DNA of 15,209 bases from an uncultured Chloroflexota bacterium (GCA_903924005.1 CAIXZV010000522.1:1-15209); one strand, 5' to 3'. Counted from the first letter of the stretch, positions 6,499 through 14,905 are shown. Made by a program: numbers and translations. The notes: a model not told the origin generated them from the letters alone.

Positions 6499-7401
6499 TC
6501 AACCTACCACGCTGGGCTCGAGTTCGGCGCCCGCGGCGCGACAGTCGTCCGCGAAGCGCGCCAGCGCCGCATCGTCCGCGGCGCAGGCTCGAACCAGGGT
6601 CATGACGCGGTCCACGCCGGCATCGGCATACCTGCGCAGCAGGTCGATGCGGGGCGCGCCTTCCGGCGATGACTGGGGGCGACCGATGTTGACCGACAGC
6701 CGCAGCGTCCGCGGGTCCCGGCCCACCTCTTCGCAGCGCGAGTCGATGACCGGGCGCGCCGCAGCCGTCTCCTCGGGCGACATCCAATCAAGGTTCAGCT
6801 CATCCGCGTAGCGCGCGGCCAGTCGCCATGTCCGGTTGGGGCCGTTGCCGCCAACAAGGATGGGGACGCGCGGCGTCTGGAGCCCACGGGGCACGTTGAT
6901 GGCGTCGTGGACCCGGGCGGTGGGGCCGCTGTAGTTGGCGTGCCCGCCGTCTCCGAGCATCCGCGTGGCGATCTCCAGCGCATCCTCAAGCATCTCCATC
7001 CGCGTCCGGAGAGGCGGGAAGCCAAAGCCGTACGCGGTGTACTCGTCTTCCTTCCAGCCGGCGCCAATGCCAAACTCCGCGCGCCCGCCGGAGATCACGT
7101 CCAGCGTGCCGATCATCTTGGCGGCAAGGGCCGGGTTGCGGTACCCGGCGCAGGTAACCAGATGCCCAAGGCGAACACGTGCGGTCTCCACGGCCAGCGC
7201 CGCAAGCCCGGTGAACGCCTCAAAGGTGATCTCGTCCGTGGGGACGGGCTCAGTTTGGACATGGTCAAACAGCCAGACAGAGTCAAAGCCAAGCGCGTCC
7301 GCCTCGTGGGCCACGGCAACCGTGCGCGCCCAAGCTCGCGCTGGGTCCCAGCCGTCAAACTCGCCGGTCCAGCCCTGCGGAACGATGATCCCAACACGCA
7401 T
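6499..7401 (-). CDS. LLM-class (luciferase-like) flavin-dependent oxidoreductase, presumably F420-dependent
   Basis: 300 residues from the ATG at 7401, five bases after the stop of the sortase-fold gene; an in-frame GTG at 7416 would overlap that gene and add five residues (MRVVA). The start MRVGIIVPQG and the segments EADALGFDSVWLFDHV, RVRLGHLVTC, GRAEFGIGAGWKEDEYTAYG and FPPLRTRMEMLEDALEI are hallmarks of the bacterial luciferase-like TIM-barrel family, in particular of the subgroup annotated as F420-dependent oxidoreductases. VPILVGGNGPNRTWRLAARYAD is the usual C-terminal phosphate-binding region. The protein is cytoplasmic, with no signal peptide. The substrate cannot be read from sequence, and the cofactor could be FMN instead of F420. 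It is the last gene of a minus-strand operon with the ACT and sortase-fold genes; the functional link among the three is not obvious. Confidence 0.9.
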   Translation of the reverse strand: MRVGIIVPQGWTGEFDGWDPARAWARTVAVAHEADALGFDSVWLFDHVQTEPVPTDEITFEAFTGLAALAVETARVRLGHLVTCAGYRNPALAAKMIGTLDVISGGRAEFGIGAGWKEDEYTAYGFGFPPLRTRMEMLEDALEIATRMLGDGGHANYSGPTARVHDAINVPRGLQTPRVPILVGGNGPNRTWRLAARYADELNLDWMSPEETAAARPVIDSRCEEVGRDPRTLRLSVNIGRPQSSPEGAPRIDLLRRYADAGVDRVMTLVRACAADDAALARFADDCRAAGAELEPSVVG

Positions 7402-7406
7402 GGCGA

Positions 7407-8297
7407 CTACCCGCACACCAGAGGGCGCGCAACCGGGTGCGACGCGGCGTACGTTGTGCGGACGGCGGCGATCCGCTTCGCCACGAGAATGAGCTTGGGG
7501 AACGTGTAGTTGGGCCCTTCAGAGGTCTGCAGCCAGAGCTGCTCCGCACCGATCACGCCCACATTTGGGATGGTCTTCACGTGGCGGCGGACCTGGGTGA
7601 TCTTGTAGGTGTAGCGCATGGAATAGCTGGAATAGACGTACACCAGCTTGCCCACCATCACCGCGCCGTTGTTGATCTTTGAGGCGTAGAGCAGCGGCAG
7701 GAACATCCCCGTCCGCGCATGAGCGTAGATGAAGGTCACCCCAGGCTCCATGGGCTGCCACAGCACGTGCTGGTACATCGCCACGCGGCAGTAGGGGTAG
7801 CCGCTGGGTCCCGGGACCACCGCAAGGTTGATGCCGTAGGACGGGATGTACACGCGGGTTGCATGGTTGAACGCGAGGGTGGCACAGCGCACCCACGTGC
7901 CGGTCATGATCCTGACCGAGACGGTGGTGGTGCGCGCGGTGCCGCCCAGTTTGCCCATCACGGCAAACGAGATGGGCACCGTGGCCGAGAAGAGGCCCGC
8001 AGCATCGCTGCCCAGACCAGTGAGTTGGGCAAGGAGCGTCCCGGTGGTGGTGCACGAGCCTTTGCGGAAGACCGCCCGGTACGGGGTGGACTTGCGGAGG
8101 CCCTTGAGCACAAACCTGGCGTCGCCGGTGCCGTCGGTGTAGCCCGTCAACCAGACGTTGCCGTTCGCCGCGCCTGTGCCGATGATCCCTCGCCACTCGC
8201 GCGCGGTGACGCGGGCGGCAGCCGATGCCGGCGCAGCGACACCGGCGAGGAGCGCGAGAGCAAGAAGGGGCGCGAGCAGACGTCGGATTGGGGTCAT
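7407..8297 (-). CDS. Exported sortase-fold protein with N-terminal beta-sandwich-like domain, catalytic Cys replaced by Ser
   Basis: 296 residues. Residues 5-27 are a signal peptide ending ASA. Residues about 30-145 look like a secreted beta-sandwich (DARFVLKGLRKSTPYRAVF, GSCTTTG, VRIMTGTWVRCATL), reminiscent of CHRD or Cu/Zn-SOD-like domains. Residues about 148-285 follow the sortase pattern: RVYIPSYGINLAVVPG, GVTFIYAHARTGMFLPLL with His193, a GAVMVGKLVYVY strand, then LWLQTSEGPNYTFPKLILVA. Sortases have a TLxTC strand with the nucleophilic Cys, and an Arg shortly after. Here the Cys position is Ser259 and the Arg position looks like Lys268. Other Cys residues (82, 138, 170, 295) are not in the motif. 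It may be an inactive or non-classical member. Its start lies 20 bases after the ACT gene stop. No C-terminal membrane segment is visible. Confidence 0.7.
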   Translation of the reverse strand: MTPIRRLLAPLLALALLAGVAAPASAAARVTAREWRGIIGTGAANGNVWLTGYTDGTGDARFVLKGLRKSTPYRAVFRKGSCTTTGTLLAQLTGLGSDAAGLFSATVPISFAVMGKLGGTARTTTVSVRIMTGTWVRCATLAFNHATRVYIPSYGINLAVVPGPSGYPYCRVAMYQHVLWQPMEPGVTFIYAHARTGMFLPLLYASKINNGAVMVGKLVYVYSSYSMRYTYKITQVRRHVKTIPNVGVIGAEQLWLQTSEGPNYTFPKLILVAKRIAAVRTTYAASHPVARPLVCG

Positions 8298-8317
8298 GCC
8301 GTCACTATTGTCCTTGG

Positions 8318-8704
8318 TCAGCGGCGCTCGAGGATGGGGCGCGCCTTGTCGGGGTCGTCCACGACAAATGCAAAGGTGGCGCGATCGCTCCAGCGGCCGA
8401 TGAACAGGTGCCCCATCACGTTGACACCAGCATCGGAGAGCTCGCGCGCCAGACGGGCCATGCCGCCCGGGCGGTCGTCAACTTCGGCCAGCAGCGATTC
8501 GCCCTCGACAAACGTCCAGCCGCCGTCCTGCAGGACAGCACGGGCGCCGTCGTCATCTGCGGTGGTCATGATGAAGTGGCCGGTCTCACCGAGTCCGCCG
8601 CCGCCGATGGCCCGCAGGTCAACGCCGCGCTCAGCAAGCTGCTCGGCCAATCGGGCCATTTCGCCCGGGCGGTTGTCGACCTGGATGACGAACTGCTTGG
8701 CCAT
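8318..8704 (-). CDS. Two-ACT-domain protein
   Basis: 128 residues made almost entirely of two tandem ACT domains. The first is about 3-65 (VIQVDNRPGEMARLAEQLAE, then RGVDLRAI), the second about 70-126 (VDDRPGGMARLARELSDAG, then VNVMGHL). The Asp-x-Arg-Pro-Gly-x-(M)-A-x-L start is the ligand-binding edge of ACT domains, which usually bind amino acids and form side-by-side sheets. The protein has no catalytic domain and is probably a small cytoplasmic regulatory or sensing protein; the ligand is unknown. AGGAG lies just upstream of the ATG, so the start is secure. It heads the minus-strand operon with the sortase-fold and oxidoreductase genes; glgA ends 167 bases upstream on the same strand, so read-through from glgA is possible. 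Confidence 0.85.
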   Translation of the reverse strand: MAKQFVIQVDNRPGEMARLAEQLAERGVDLRAIGGGGLGETGHFIMTTADDDGARAVLQDGGWTFVEGESLLAEVDDRPGGMARLARELSDAGVNVMGHLFIGRWSDRATFAFVVDDPDKARPILERR

Positions 8705-8871
8705 GCTGCTGCTCTCCTGGCGGCTCGGGCTGTTGAGTCAGGCAACGGGAGCGCCGAAGGTGGGGGCGTCCGGAAACGACCCCAATTGTGGCACGGGACC
8801 GCTGCGACGGCGAGAGCCGGGTGGTCCTGCCCAGCCGCGCTGGCACCGCGGGTACGCGTTGCCGGAACGGC

Positions 8872-10344
8872 TCAGGTGCGCCGGAGCACCGCAGCCCGTC
8901 GATAGGCGACGAGATACTGGGGAGCTGAACCGGTAACCCAGCCAAAGTCCTGGGCCATCGCCCGACGCTGCAGTGCAGCCCACTCGGCAGGCGCCAGTGC
9001 GCGCAGACGCGCCGCGCGCAGAATGCACCCGACAAGCGCGGCTGACGACGCCGCGTCAAACGAGAACCCGGTGCCGCGGCCGCCGAACTCGTCGTTGTCA
9101 AACACCGAGTCTGCCAAACCGCCAGTCCGTCGAACCACCGGTGGCGTGCCGTAGCGCAGCGCGATCATCTGTCCCTGCCCGCACGGCTCAAACCGCGACG
9201 GCATCAGGAACACATCGGAGCCCGCGTAGATCCGCCGGGCCATCTCTCGGTCGAAGCGCTCAATCAGCGCCACGCGGTTGGGGTTGGCGGCGGCCAGCGC
9301 CCGGAACGGATCCGCGAGCGATGCGTGACCGCTGCCCTGGACGACGATGCGCACGCCTGCGGCCAGGAGGTCGGCGGCCCCGCCCGCCAACAGGTCAAAC
9401 CCCTTTTGCGGGTCCATCCTGCCAATCATGCCCGCGACCAGCCCGTCGTCACTCGGGTCGAAGCCAACCCGCGTCAGCAGGTCCGCGCGGCAGATCGCCT
9501 TTGGCCCGATGGCGTCAAGCTCATACGTTGCAGCAATCACCGTGTCGTCCGCCGGGTTCCAGAGACCCGTGTCGAGGCCGTTGAGAATGCCGAAGTACCG
9601 ATCGCCCTTGGCGGCGAGCGCAGCGTCGAGACCCATGCCGAAAGCCTCGGTGAGTGCCTCGGCGGCGAACCCGGGCGAGACGGTGTTGATGAGGTCCGCA
9701 CCCTCGATGGCCGTGAGCAGGAGGTCGAGCCCGTCCGGGTTCGCACCGGCAAGAGCCGTTCGCGCGCCAACACCCAACTGGAAGAGCTGGTCCCGCGGCA
9801 CCCAGCCGTGATAGGCGAGGTTGTGGAGCGTGAGCATGACGGCGGTGCGCGCAAAGAACCGATCGCCGGCCAGATCGGCCCGGGCGCGCTCCAGCAGCAC
9901 GGGCCCGGTGTGCCAGTCGTGGATGTGCAGGACGTCGATTGGCAGTTCGTCACGCCGCATCACCGCGAGGGCGGCGCGACAGAACACGGCAAACCGCCAG
10001 GGGTCGTCGGGATGGTCGTAGAACCCTGCGCGGTCAAACGCGGTTGGCACGTCAATGAGCCGCAGCCAGTACCCGTCCGCCTGGACGTTGATCACGTGCA
10101 CTTCAAGCGGGTCGCCGCCGGTTGCCGGGTTGTCAATCCACAGCGGCGGCTCAACTTCCGCACCCGCGGGCACCGCAACCGAGCGGTAGCGGGGGAGGAA
10201 GACATCCACCGGTGTGGCCAAGCCCAGCCCGGCCTCGGGCAGCCGCCCGAGCGCTCGCGCAAGCGCGTCAACCACATCGGCGAGCCCGCCGGTCTTGGCC
10301 CAAGGCTCGCATTCCGCGGCAAGCATCGCGATCCGGATCGCCAT
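8872..10344 (-). CDS. glgA: Glycogen synthase (GT5)
   Basis: 490 residues from the ATG at 10344. The frame is open to 10395, but the extra 17 residues precede the conserved MAIRIAMLAAECEPWAKTGG start, so the internal ATG is chosen. It transfers glucose from ADP- or UDP-glucose to the end of an alpha-1,4-glucan. Visible family motifs are KTGGLADVVDAL near residue 17 (donor phosphate binding), IHDWHTGPVLLERA, NTVSPGFAAEAL, ILNGLDTGLWNP, MIGRMDPQKGFDLL, and SRFEPCGQGQMIALRYG then VVRRTGGLADSVFD, which holds the catalytic Glu of the retaining GT-B enzymes. Length is close to the usual ~480. It is divergent from the phosphorylase gene across 96 bases. No strong Shine-Dalgarno is seen; a -10-like TACGAT at 10357-10352 stands 7 bases before the ATG, consistent with a leaderless or very short leader. 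Confidence 0.96.
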   Translation of the reverse strand: MAIRIAMLAAECEPWAKTGGLADVVDALARALGRLPEAGLGLATPVDVFLPRYRSVAVPAGAEVEPPLWIDNPATGGDPLEVHVINVQADGYWLRLIDVPTAFDRAGFYDHPDDPWRFAVFCRAALAVMRRDELPIDVLHIHDWHTGPVLLERARADLAGDRFFARTAVMLTLHNLAYHGWVPRDQLFQLGVGARTALAGANPDGLDLLLTAIEGADLINTVSPGFAAEALTEAFGMGLDAALAAKGDRYFGILNGLDTGLWNPADDTVIAATYELDAIGPKAICRADLLTRVGFDPSDDGLVAGMIGRMDPQKGFDLLAGGAADLLAAGVRIVVQGSGHASLADPFRALAAANPNRVALIERFDREMARRIYAGSDVFLMPSRFEPCGQGQMIALRYGTPPVVRRTGGLADSVFDNDEFGGRGTGFSFDAASSAALVGCILRAARLRALAPAEWAALQRRAMAQDFGWVTGSAPQYLVAYRRAAVLRRT

Positions 10345-10440
10345 GGTGACGATCGTAACCAAACGGCTACCAAAGGTCGGTGCCGATCTGGTCACTAAAC
10401 CGGTTCACATCCGGCGCGAAAGCACTATCATTCCGGCCTC
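10345..10440. promoter_or_regulatory. Divergent promoter region between glgA and the phosphorylase gene
   Basis: For the plus strand, TTCACA at 10404-10409 and TATCAT at 10426-10431 are separated by 16 bases and the ATG follows 9 bases later. For the minus strand, TACGAT at 10357-10352 stands 7 bases before the glgA ATG, without a good -35. No Shine-Dalgarno precedes either ATG, so both mRNAs could be leaderless or nearly so. The element positions come from reading by eye; the leaderless interpretation is inference. Confidence 0.5.
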
Positions 10441-12627
10441 ATGGAGCCACTTGTGCATATCCCGGCGTCACCCGCCGCCCAATTCAACCTTCCCCCCCGG
10501 CTTGAGGGCCTTAGGCGCCTCGCATACAACCTGTGGTGGAGCTGGCATCCGCGGGCGCGGATCCTCTTCTCGCGCATCGATGCGGCCGGCTGGGCGCGCT
10601 ACCGCAACCCCATCCCCCTGCTGTCGGGTCCGATTGCGTGGTCGGAGTTGCTTGATAACGGGAGGTTCATGGCGGAGTACGAATCCGTCATGCGCGAGTT
10701 CGACACCTACATGGCCAACGGGCAGGACCACTGGTTCTCGCGCCGCCATGGCAGCAAGCTTGACGGACCCATCGCCTACTTCTGCGCTGAGTACGGGTTC
10801 CACGAGTCGCTTGGCATCTACTCCGGTGGTCTGGGCGTCCTGGCGGGCGACCACATGAAGGCCGCCTCCGACATGGCGCTGCCGCTGGTTGGCGTGGGGC
10901 TGCTGTATCGCAAGGGCTACTTCCGCCAGACCATCGACGCAGACGGCCACCAGGAGCACGCGTACCCGGACTACGAGCCGTCCCACCTGCCGATCCTGCG
11001 GGCGCTTGACCATGTGGGCGAGCCGCTCACGGTCAGCGTTCAACTCCCGGACCGGGAGTTGTTCGCAGCCGTCTGGATGGTGCAGGTTGGCCGAGTGCCC
11101 GTCTTGCTCCTGGACACGGACGTGCCGGACAACGATGACTCCGACCGCCCCATCACGCACATGCTCTACGTCCGCGGTCGCGAGATGCGGCTACACCAGG
11201 AGCTGGTGCTGGGTGTGGGCGGTGTCCGCGCACTGCGGGCGCTAGACCTAAAGCCAAGCGTCTGGCACCTGAACGAAGGGCACTCCGCATTCCTCCTGGC
11301 AGAGCGCGCCCGCGAGGCGGTTGCCGGAGGCTCCACGCTGGACGACGCCTGGACCGCTGTGCGCCGGGACTCCGTCTTCACAATCCACACGCCGGTATCG
11401 GCCGGCAACGAGCGCTTTGACGCGGACCTTGTCCGACGGGTCGCGGGGCCGCTGCTCGAGGGCGATGGCCGGCCGGGAACGGGCGGCGTGAAGCTCGACA
11501 CGGTTCTGGGTCTTGGGCTTGGCGTAGAGCAGGACCGCTCCCAGTTCGACATGACCGCGTTCTCGCTGCGGCTCACCAACGGCGCCAACGCCGTCTCGCA
11601 GCTGCACGGGCACACAGCCAACGCCACATGGCAGGGTGTTGCGCCCCACGAGATCCTGGGGCTCACCAACGGCGTGCACACGCCCACCTGGCTTGGCCAG
11701 CCCATGCGCGACACCCTGGAGCGCTACACGGACGCCGACTTTCTGGCCATGGACGACCAGCCGGCTCGCGCCCGGTTCTGGGAGCGGATCGGCCGCGTCC
11801 CGGACCGCGACCTGTGGGAAGCACATCAGCGCCAGAAGCTTGAGCTGGCGATCTTTGCCCGCGGCCGGCTGCGCAGCCAGTTTGCCCGTCACGGCGAGGC
11901 GCCCAGCACGCTTGAGGAGCTGGAGCAGGTTCTCGACCCCTCCGTCCTCACCATCGGCTTTGCGCGCCGCTTTGCCACCTACAAGCGCGCGTCTCTGCTC
12001 TTCACGGACCTTGAGCGGCTTGCGCGCCTGGTATGGAGCACAGACCGGCCCATCCAGATCGTCTTCGCCGGCAAGGCGCACCCGGCCGACCGACCCGGCC
12101 AAGGCGTCATCCAGGAGATCTTCGGCCGCTCGCGCAATACGCAGCTGCGCGGCCGGGTGTTCATCCTTGAGGACTACGACATCCGGATCGCCCGGTTCCT
12201 TGTGCAGGGCGTGGACGTCTGGCTCAACAACCCGCGCCGGCCGCTTGAGGCCTCGGGGACGTCCGGCATGAAGGCCGCCGCCAACGGCGTGCTCAACTTG
12301 TCGGTCCTCGACGGCTGGTGGGACGAGGGCTACACCGGCGACAACGGCTGGGCCATCGGCGGTCGCGAGACCAACCCCGATGAGGGCGCGCAGGACTGGG
12401 CAGACGCCCAAGACCTGTACCGGATCATCGAGCAGGAGCTGCTGCCGGCCTACTACGAGCGCGATGCGCAGGGTCTACCCGTGCGGTACCTGCAGCTGAT
12501 GCGGAACTCCATCGCCAGCACGATCTGGCGCTTCTCGACCACCCGCATGCTCCACGAGTACGTGGAGCGCCTGTACCTCCCTGCCGCCGCCCCGGGACCG
12601 CGAGGGAACGCGGCGCCGGAAGCCTGA
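10441..12627 (+). CDS. glgP: Alpha-glucan phosphorylase (GT35, DUF3417-containing type)
   Basis: 728 residues, in the range of the short alpha-glucan phosphorylases that carry an N-terminal DUF3417 domain rather than of the ~820-residue classical enzymes. Residues about 20-65 (LEGLRRLAYNLWWSWHPRAR) are the DUF3417 part. The core includes IAYFCAEYGFHESLGIYSGG then LGVLAGDHMKAASDMALPLV, VWHLNEGHSAFLLAERARE, TYKRASLLFTDLERL and RRPLEASGTSGMKAAANGVL, where Lys611 is the residue expected to hold pyridoxal phosphate. It releases glucose-1-phosphate from alpha-1,4-glucan ends. The ATG at 10441 has no Shine-Dalgarno but sits just after a promoter-like pair. It is followed after 48 bases by the GH57 gene, in an apparent operon, and faces glgA. 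The symbol glgP is used by function; malP is equally possible. Confidence 0.95.
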   Translation: MEPLVHIPASPAAQFNLPPRLEGLRRLAYNLWWSWHPRARILFSRIDAAGWARYRNPIPLLSGPIAWSELLDNGRFMAEYESVMREFDTYMANGQDHWFSRRHGSKLDGPIAYFCAEYGFHESLGIYSGGLGVLAGDHMKAASDMALPLVGVGLLYRKGYFRQTIDADGHQEHAYPDYEPSHLPILRALDHVGEPLTVSVQLPDRELFAAVWMVQVGRVPVLLLDTDVPDNDDSDRPITHMLYVRGREMRLHQELVLGVGGVRALRALDLKPSVWHLNEGHSAFLLAERAREAVAGGSTLDDAWTAVRRDSVFTIHTPVSAGNERFDADLVRRVAGPLLEGDGRPGTGGVKLDTVLGLGLGVEQDRSQFDMTAFSLRLTNGANAVSQLHGHTANATWQGVAPHEILGLTNGVHTPTWLGQPMRDTLERYTDADFLAMDDQPARARFWERIGRVPDRDLWEAHQRQKLELAIFARGRLRSQFARHGEAPSTLEELEQVLDPSVLTIGFARRFATYKRASLLFTDLERLARLVWSTDRPIQIVFAGKAHPADRPGQGVIQEIFGRSRNTQLRGRVFILEDYDIRIARFLVQGVDVWLNNPRRPLEASGTSGMKAAANGVLNLSVLDGWWDEGYTGDNGWAIGGRETNPDEGAQDWADAQDLYRIIEQELLPAYYERDAQGLPVRYLQLMRNSIASTIWRFSTTRMLHEYVERLYLPAAAPGPRGNAAPEA

Positions 12628-12663
12628 CAGCCTGCGTCCTCAGGCCCGACGACCGCAAATAAC

Positions 12664-12675
12664 AGGAGTACCACT
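12664..12675 (+). promoter_or_regulatory. Shine-Dalgarno of the GH57 gene
   Basis: AGGAG at 12664-12668 stands 7 bases before the GTG at 12676 and so fixes this unusual start; it is also the clearest ribosome-binding site in the glycogen block, where the first genes lack one. Confidence 0.8.
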
Positions 12676-14871
12676 GTGGCCCCCAGGATTTCGCTGGCTC
12701 TGGCGATCCACAACCACCAGCCGGTTGGCAACTTCGGCTGGGTGTTCGCGGAGACCTACGACCGCGCCTACCTGCCGATGCTTGAGGCGCTTGAGCGCCA
12801 CCCAGGCGTCCGGCTCTCGCTGCACTACACCGGCCCGCTGCTTGAGTGGCTGGTTGCAGAGCGACCGGAGTTTGTTGAGCGGCTTGGCGCGCTTGTTCGC
12901 CATGGCCAGGTGGAGCTGCTTGGCGGCGGCCTCTACGAGCCCATCCTCGCGTCGCTGCCCCAGCACGACCGTGTGGACCAGCTCACCCGCATGGCCGCAA
13001 CCATCGAGGGGCTGACGGGTCGCCGGCCACGTGGCGCCTGGCTGGCCGAGCGCGTCTGGGAACCGGACCTCCCCGCTGCACTCGCCAGGGCTGGATATCA
13101 ATGGACGATCCTTGACGATCAGCATTTCCGGGCTGCGGCCATCCCCGAGGAGAACCTCTGGGGCGCCTACACCACGGAGGACCAGGGACACCTGCTCACG
13201 GTGTTCGGCACCGAGCAGGGCCTGCGGTATCGCATCCCGTTCGGGACGGTGGATGACGTCATCTCGTACCTGCGCGACCACGCCACAGAGGCCGGCAACC
13301 GCGTTGGCATGATGGGCGACGACGGCGAGAAGTTTGGCTCCTGGCCCACCACCTACGAGCACTGCTGGGGCCAGGGCCAGTGGGTGGAGACGTTCTTCAC
13401 GGCGCTTGAGTCCAACAGCGGCTGGCTCTCCACCGTGACGCCGTCGCAGTGGCTCGACAAGGAGCCGCCGATCGGTCGCGTCTACGTCCCCACCTCGTCG
13501 TATGCCGAGATGGGCGAGTGGTCGCTGCCGCCGGGCGAGACGGTGGTGTTCAGCCGCCTGCTGCACGACGCCGTGGTGAACCGCAAGCCCGAGGCGCGCT
13601 GGCTGCGCGGCGGGTTCTGGCGCAACTTCCAGGTGAAGTACCGCGAGATCAACGACCTCCACAAGCAGATGCTGCGGACGTCGGCCAAGGTGGGCGCGAT
13701 GCCCGCGGGACCTGCGCGTGACGCCGCAATTGACCATCTGCACCGCGGCCAGTCAAACGACTGCTACTGGCACGGGCTGTTTGGCGGGATCTACATCTCG
13801 CACATGCGGCTTGCCACCTACGAGCACCTGATTGCGGCCGAAGACGCCGCGGACAGAACCGCAGGTTCGCAGCGCACGGCGCAGCGCCTCGACCTTGACA
13901 TGGACGGGCTGGCAGAACTGCACCTTGGCGATCCCGGCCAGGTTGTGGCGATCAAGCCGTCCGAAGGCGCAGGCATCGCAAGTTGGGACATCCGGGCATC
14001 GCGCCACGCGCTGGCGGCAGTGCTTCGGCGTCGCCCAGAGGCGTACCACGACACGCTGCGGGCACACGAGGCGAAGCTTGCCTCCGGGGTTGTTGCCGCG
14101 CCCGTGGCCGAGGGCGGCGCGCCCGCCTCGATCCACGACATCGTCATGGTCAAGGAGGCTGGGCTTTCGGACCTGCTCCACTACGACGACCACGAGCGGC
14201 GCTCGGGTCTCGTCCGCTTCTTTGAGCCGGCCGTGACACCGCGCCAGATCGCGACGGCCAGCGAGCGCGAACTCGGCGACTTCCGCGACGGCGCCTTCGT
14301 CGTTGCCCAACTGGAGCCAGGGCTTGCCCAGCTCGCCCGTGACGGCAATGTCTCCGGCCAGCAGGTGCGCGTGGTCAAGACGGTCAGCCTTGAGGGCGGT
14401 CGTTTGGACCCTTCGCTGACCGTGGACCTGGCGGTCACCCACAACGGCACAACGCCCATCAACATGCGCCTTGGCCTTGAGTGGGCGCTGCACGTGCTGG
14501 GCGGCGGCGGCAACCCGCAGGCCTGGTACGACGTGGCGGGCGAGCGCACCCGCCATGACGGCGCGGGCGAGGCTGCCGGCGTCAGCGCCATCGGCTACGG
14601 CAATGACTGGGTGGGCATCTCCGTCGCCGCACGGCCGTCACCTGCGGCCGATGCATGGTGGAGCCCAATTGAGACCGTGTCCAACTCGGAAGCGGGCTTC
14701 GAGCGGGTCTATCAGGGAAGCACGCTGGTCTTCACGTGGCCGTTTGTGCTGCAGCCCGGCGAGACGAAGCGGTTCTCCGTTCGCCATGACGTGACGGTGA
14801 ACCGGGACCATGCCGCTGGCGAGCGGGCCGCTGGCGAGCGGGCCGCTGGCGAGACGGTAGCCGGCGCGTGA
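12676..14871 (+). CDS. GH57 4-alpha-glucanotransferase / alpha-amylase
   Basis: 731 residues from a GTG with a good ribosome-binding site. The N-terminal (beta/alpha)7 barrel begins ALAIHNHQPVGNFGWVFAET, very like the Thermococcus litoralis 4-alpha-glucanotransferase. The nucleophile Glu125 lies in GAWLAERVWEP, and an Asp pair at 215-216 in MMGDDGEKFGSWPTTYEHC contains the acid/base; Glu125 to Asp216 are 91 residues apart, as Glu123 and Asp214 are in that enzyme. DUF1925- and DUF1926-like beta-rich domains follow (about 320-700; ELGDFRDGAFVVAQLE, MRLGLEWALHVLG). It moves or hydrolyses alpha-1,4 segments, helping phosphorylase by reworking short chains. It probably acts in the cytoplasm (no signal peptide). 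The last ~20 residues are AAGER-type repeats, listed separately. Transferase against amylase activity cannot be settled from sequence. Confidence 0.93.
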   Translation: MAPRISLALAIHNHQPVGNFGWVFAETYDRAYLPMLEALERHPGVRLSLHYTGPLLEWLVAERPEFVERLGALVRHGQVELLGGGLYEPILASLPQHDRVDQLTRMAATIEGLTGRRPRGAWLAERVWEPDLPAALARAGYQWTILDDQHFRAAAIPEENLWGAYTTEDQGHLLTVFGTEQGLRYRIPFGTVDDVISYLRDHATEAGNRVGMMGDDGEKFGSWPTTYEHCWGQGQWVETFFTALESNSGWLSTVTPSQWLDKEPPIGRVYVPTSSYAEMGEWSLPPGETVVFSRLLHDAVVNRKPEARWLRGGFWRNFQVKYREINDLHKQMLRTSAKVGAMPAGPARDAAIDHLHRGQSNDCYWHGLFGGIYISHMRLATYEHLIAAEDAADRTAGSQRTAQRLDLDMDGLAELHLGDPGQVVAIKPSEGAGIASWDIRASRHALAAVLRRRPEAYHDTLRAHEAKLASGVVAAPVAEGGAPASIHDIVMVKEAGLSDLLHYDDHERRSGLVRFFEPAVTPRQIATASERELGDFRDGAFVVAQLEPGLAQLARDGNVSGQQVRVVKTVSLEGGRLDPSLTVDLAVTHNGTTPINMRLGLEWALHVLGGGGNPQAWYDVAGERTRHDGAGEAAGVSAIGYGNDWVGISVAARPSPAADAWWSPIETVSNSEAGFERVYQGSTLVFTWPFVLQPGETKRFSVRHDVTVNRDHAAGERAAGERAAGETVAGA
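14812..14856 (+). repeat. 15-base tandem repeat at the 3' end of the GH57 gene
   Basis: Two exact copies of GCCGCTGGCGAGCGG (14812-14826, 14827-14841) are followed by a third copy that diverges after 12 bases. In frame they encode AAGER, AAGER, AAGET, just before the stop. Copy number is likely to vary by slippage without breaking the frame. The tail is outside the enzyme fold. Confidence 0.9.
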
Positions 14872-14905
14872 CGCGGTCCGGCGCCCAACCGGACCCAAGC
14901 GCGCG

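Noticed and set aside
10345..10395. Upstream start of glgA at 10395
   Set aside because: The extra 17 residues precede the conserved N-terminus of the family and would cover most of the divergent promoter region; the ATG at 10344 fits better.
9325..10398. 357-codon open frame on the plus strand opposite glgA
   Set aside because: Shadow of glgA; repetitive charged and Gly/Val-rich translation, and it crosses the divergent promoter region.
11248..12411. 387-codon open frame on the minus strand inside the phosphorylase gene
   Set aside because: It lies opposite a gene with strong family motifs; its translation is Val/Ala/Gly/Arg-rich with no family pattern, as expected from the complement of GC-rich codons.
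12640..13743. 367-codon open frame on the minus strand opposite the GH57 gene
   Set aside because: Shadow of the GH57 gene, whose catalytic Glu125 and Asp216 and motifs identify the real frame.
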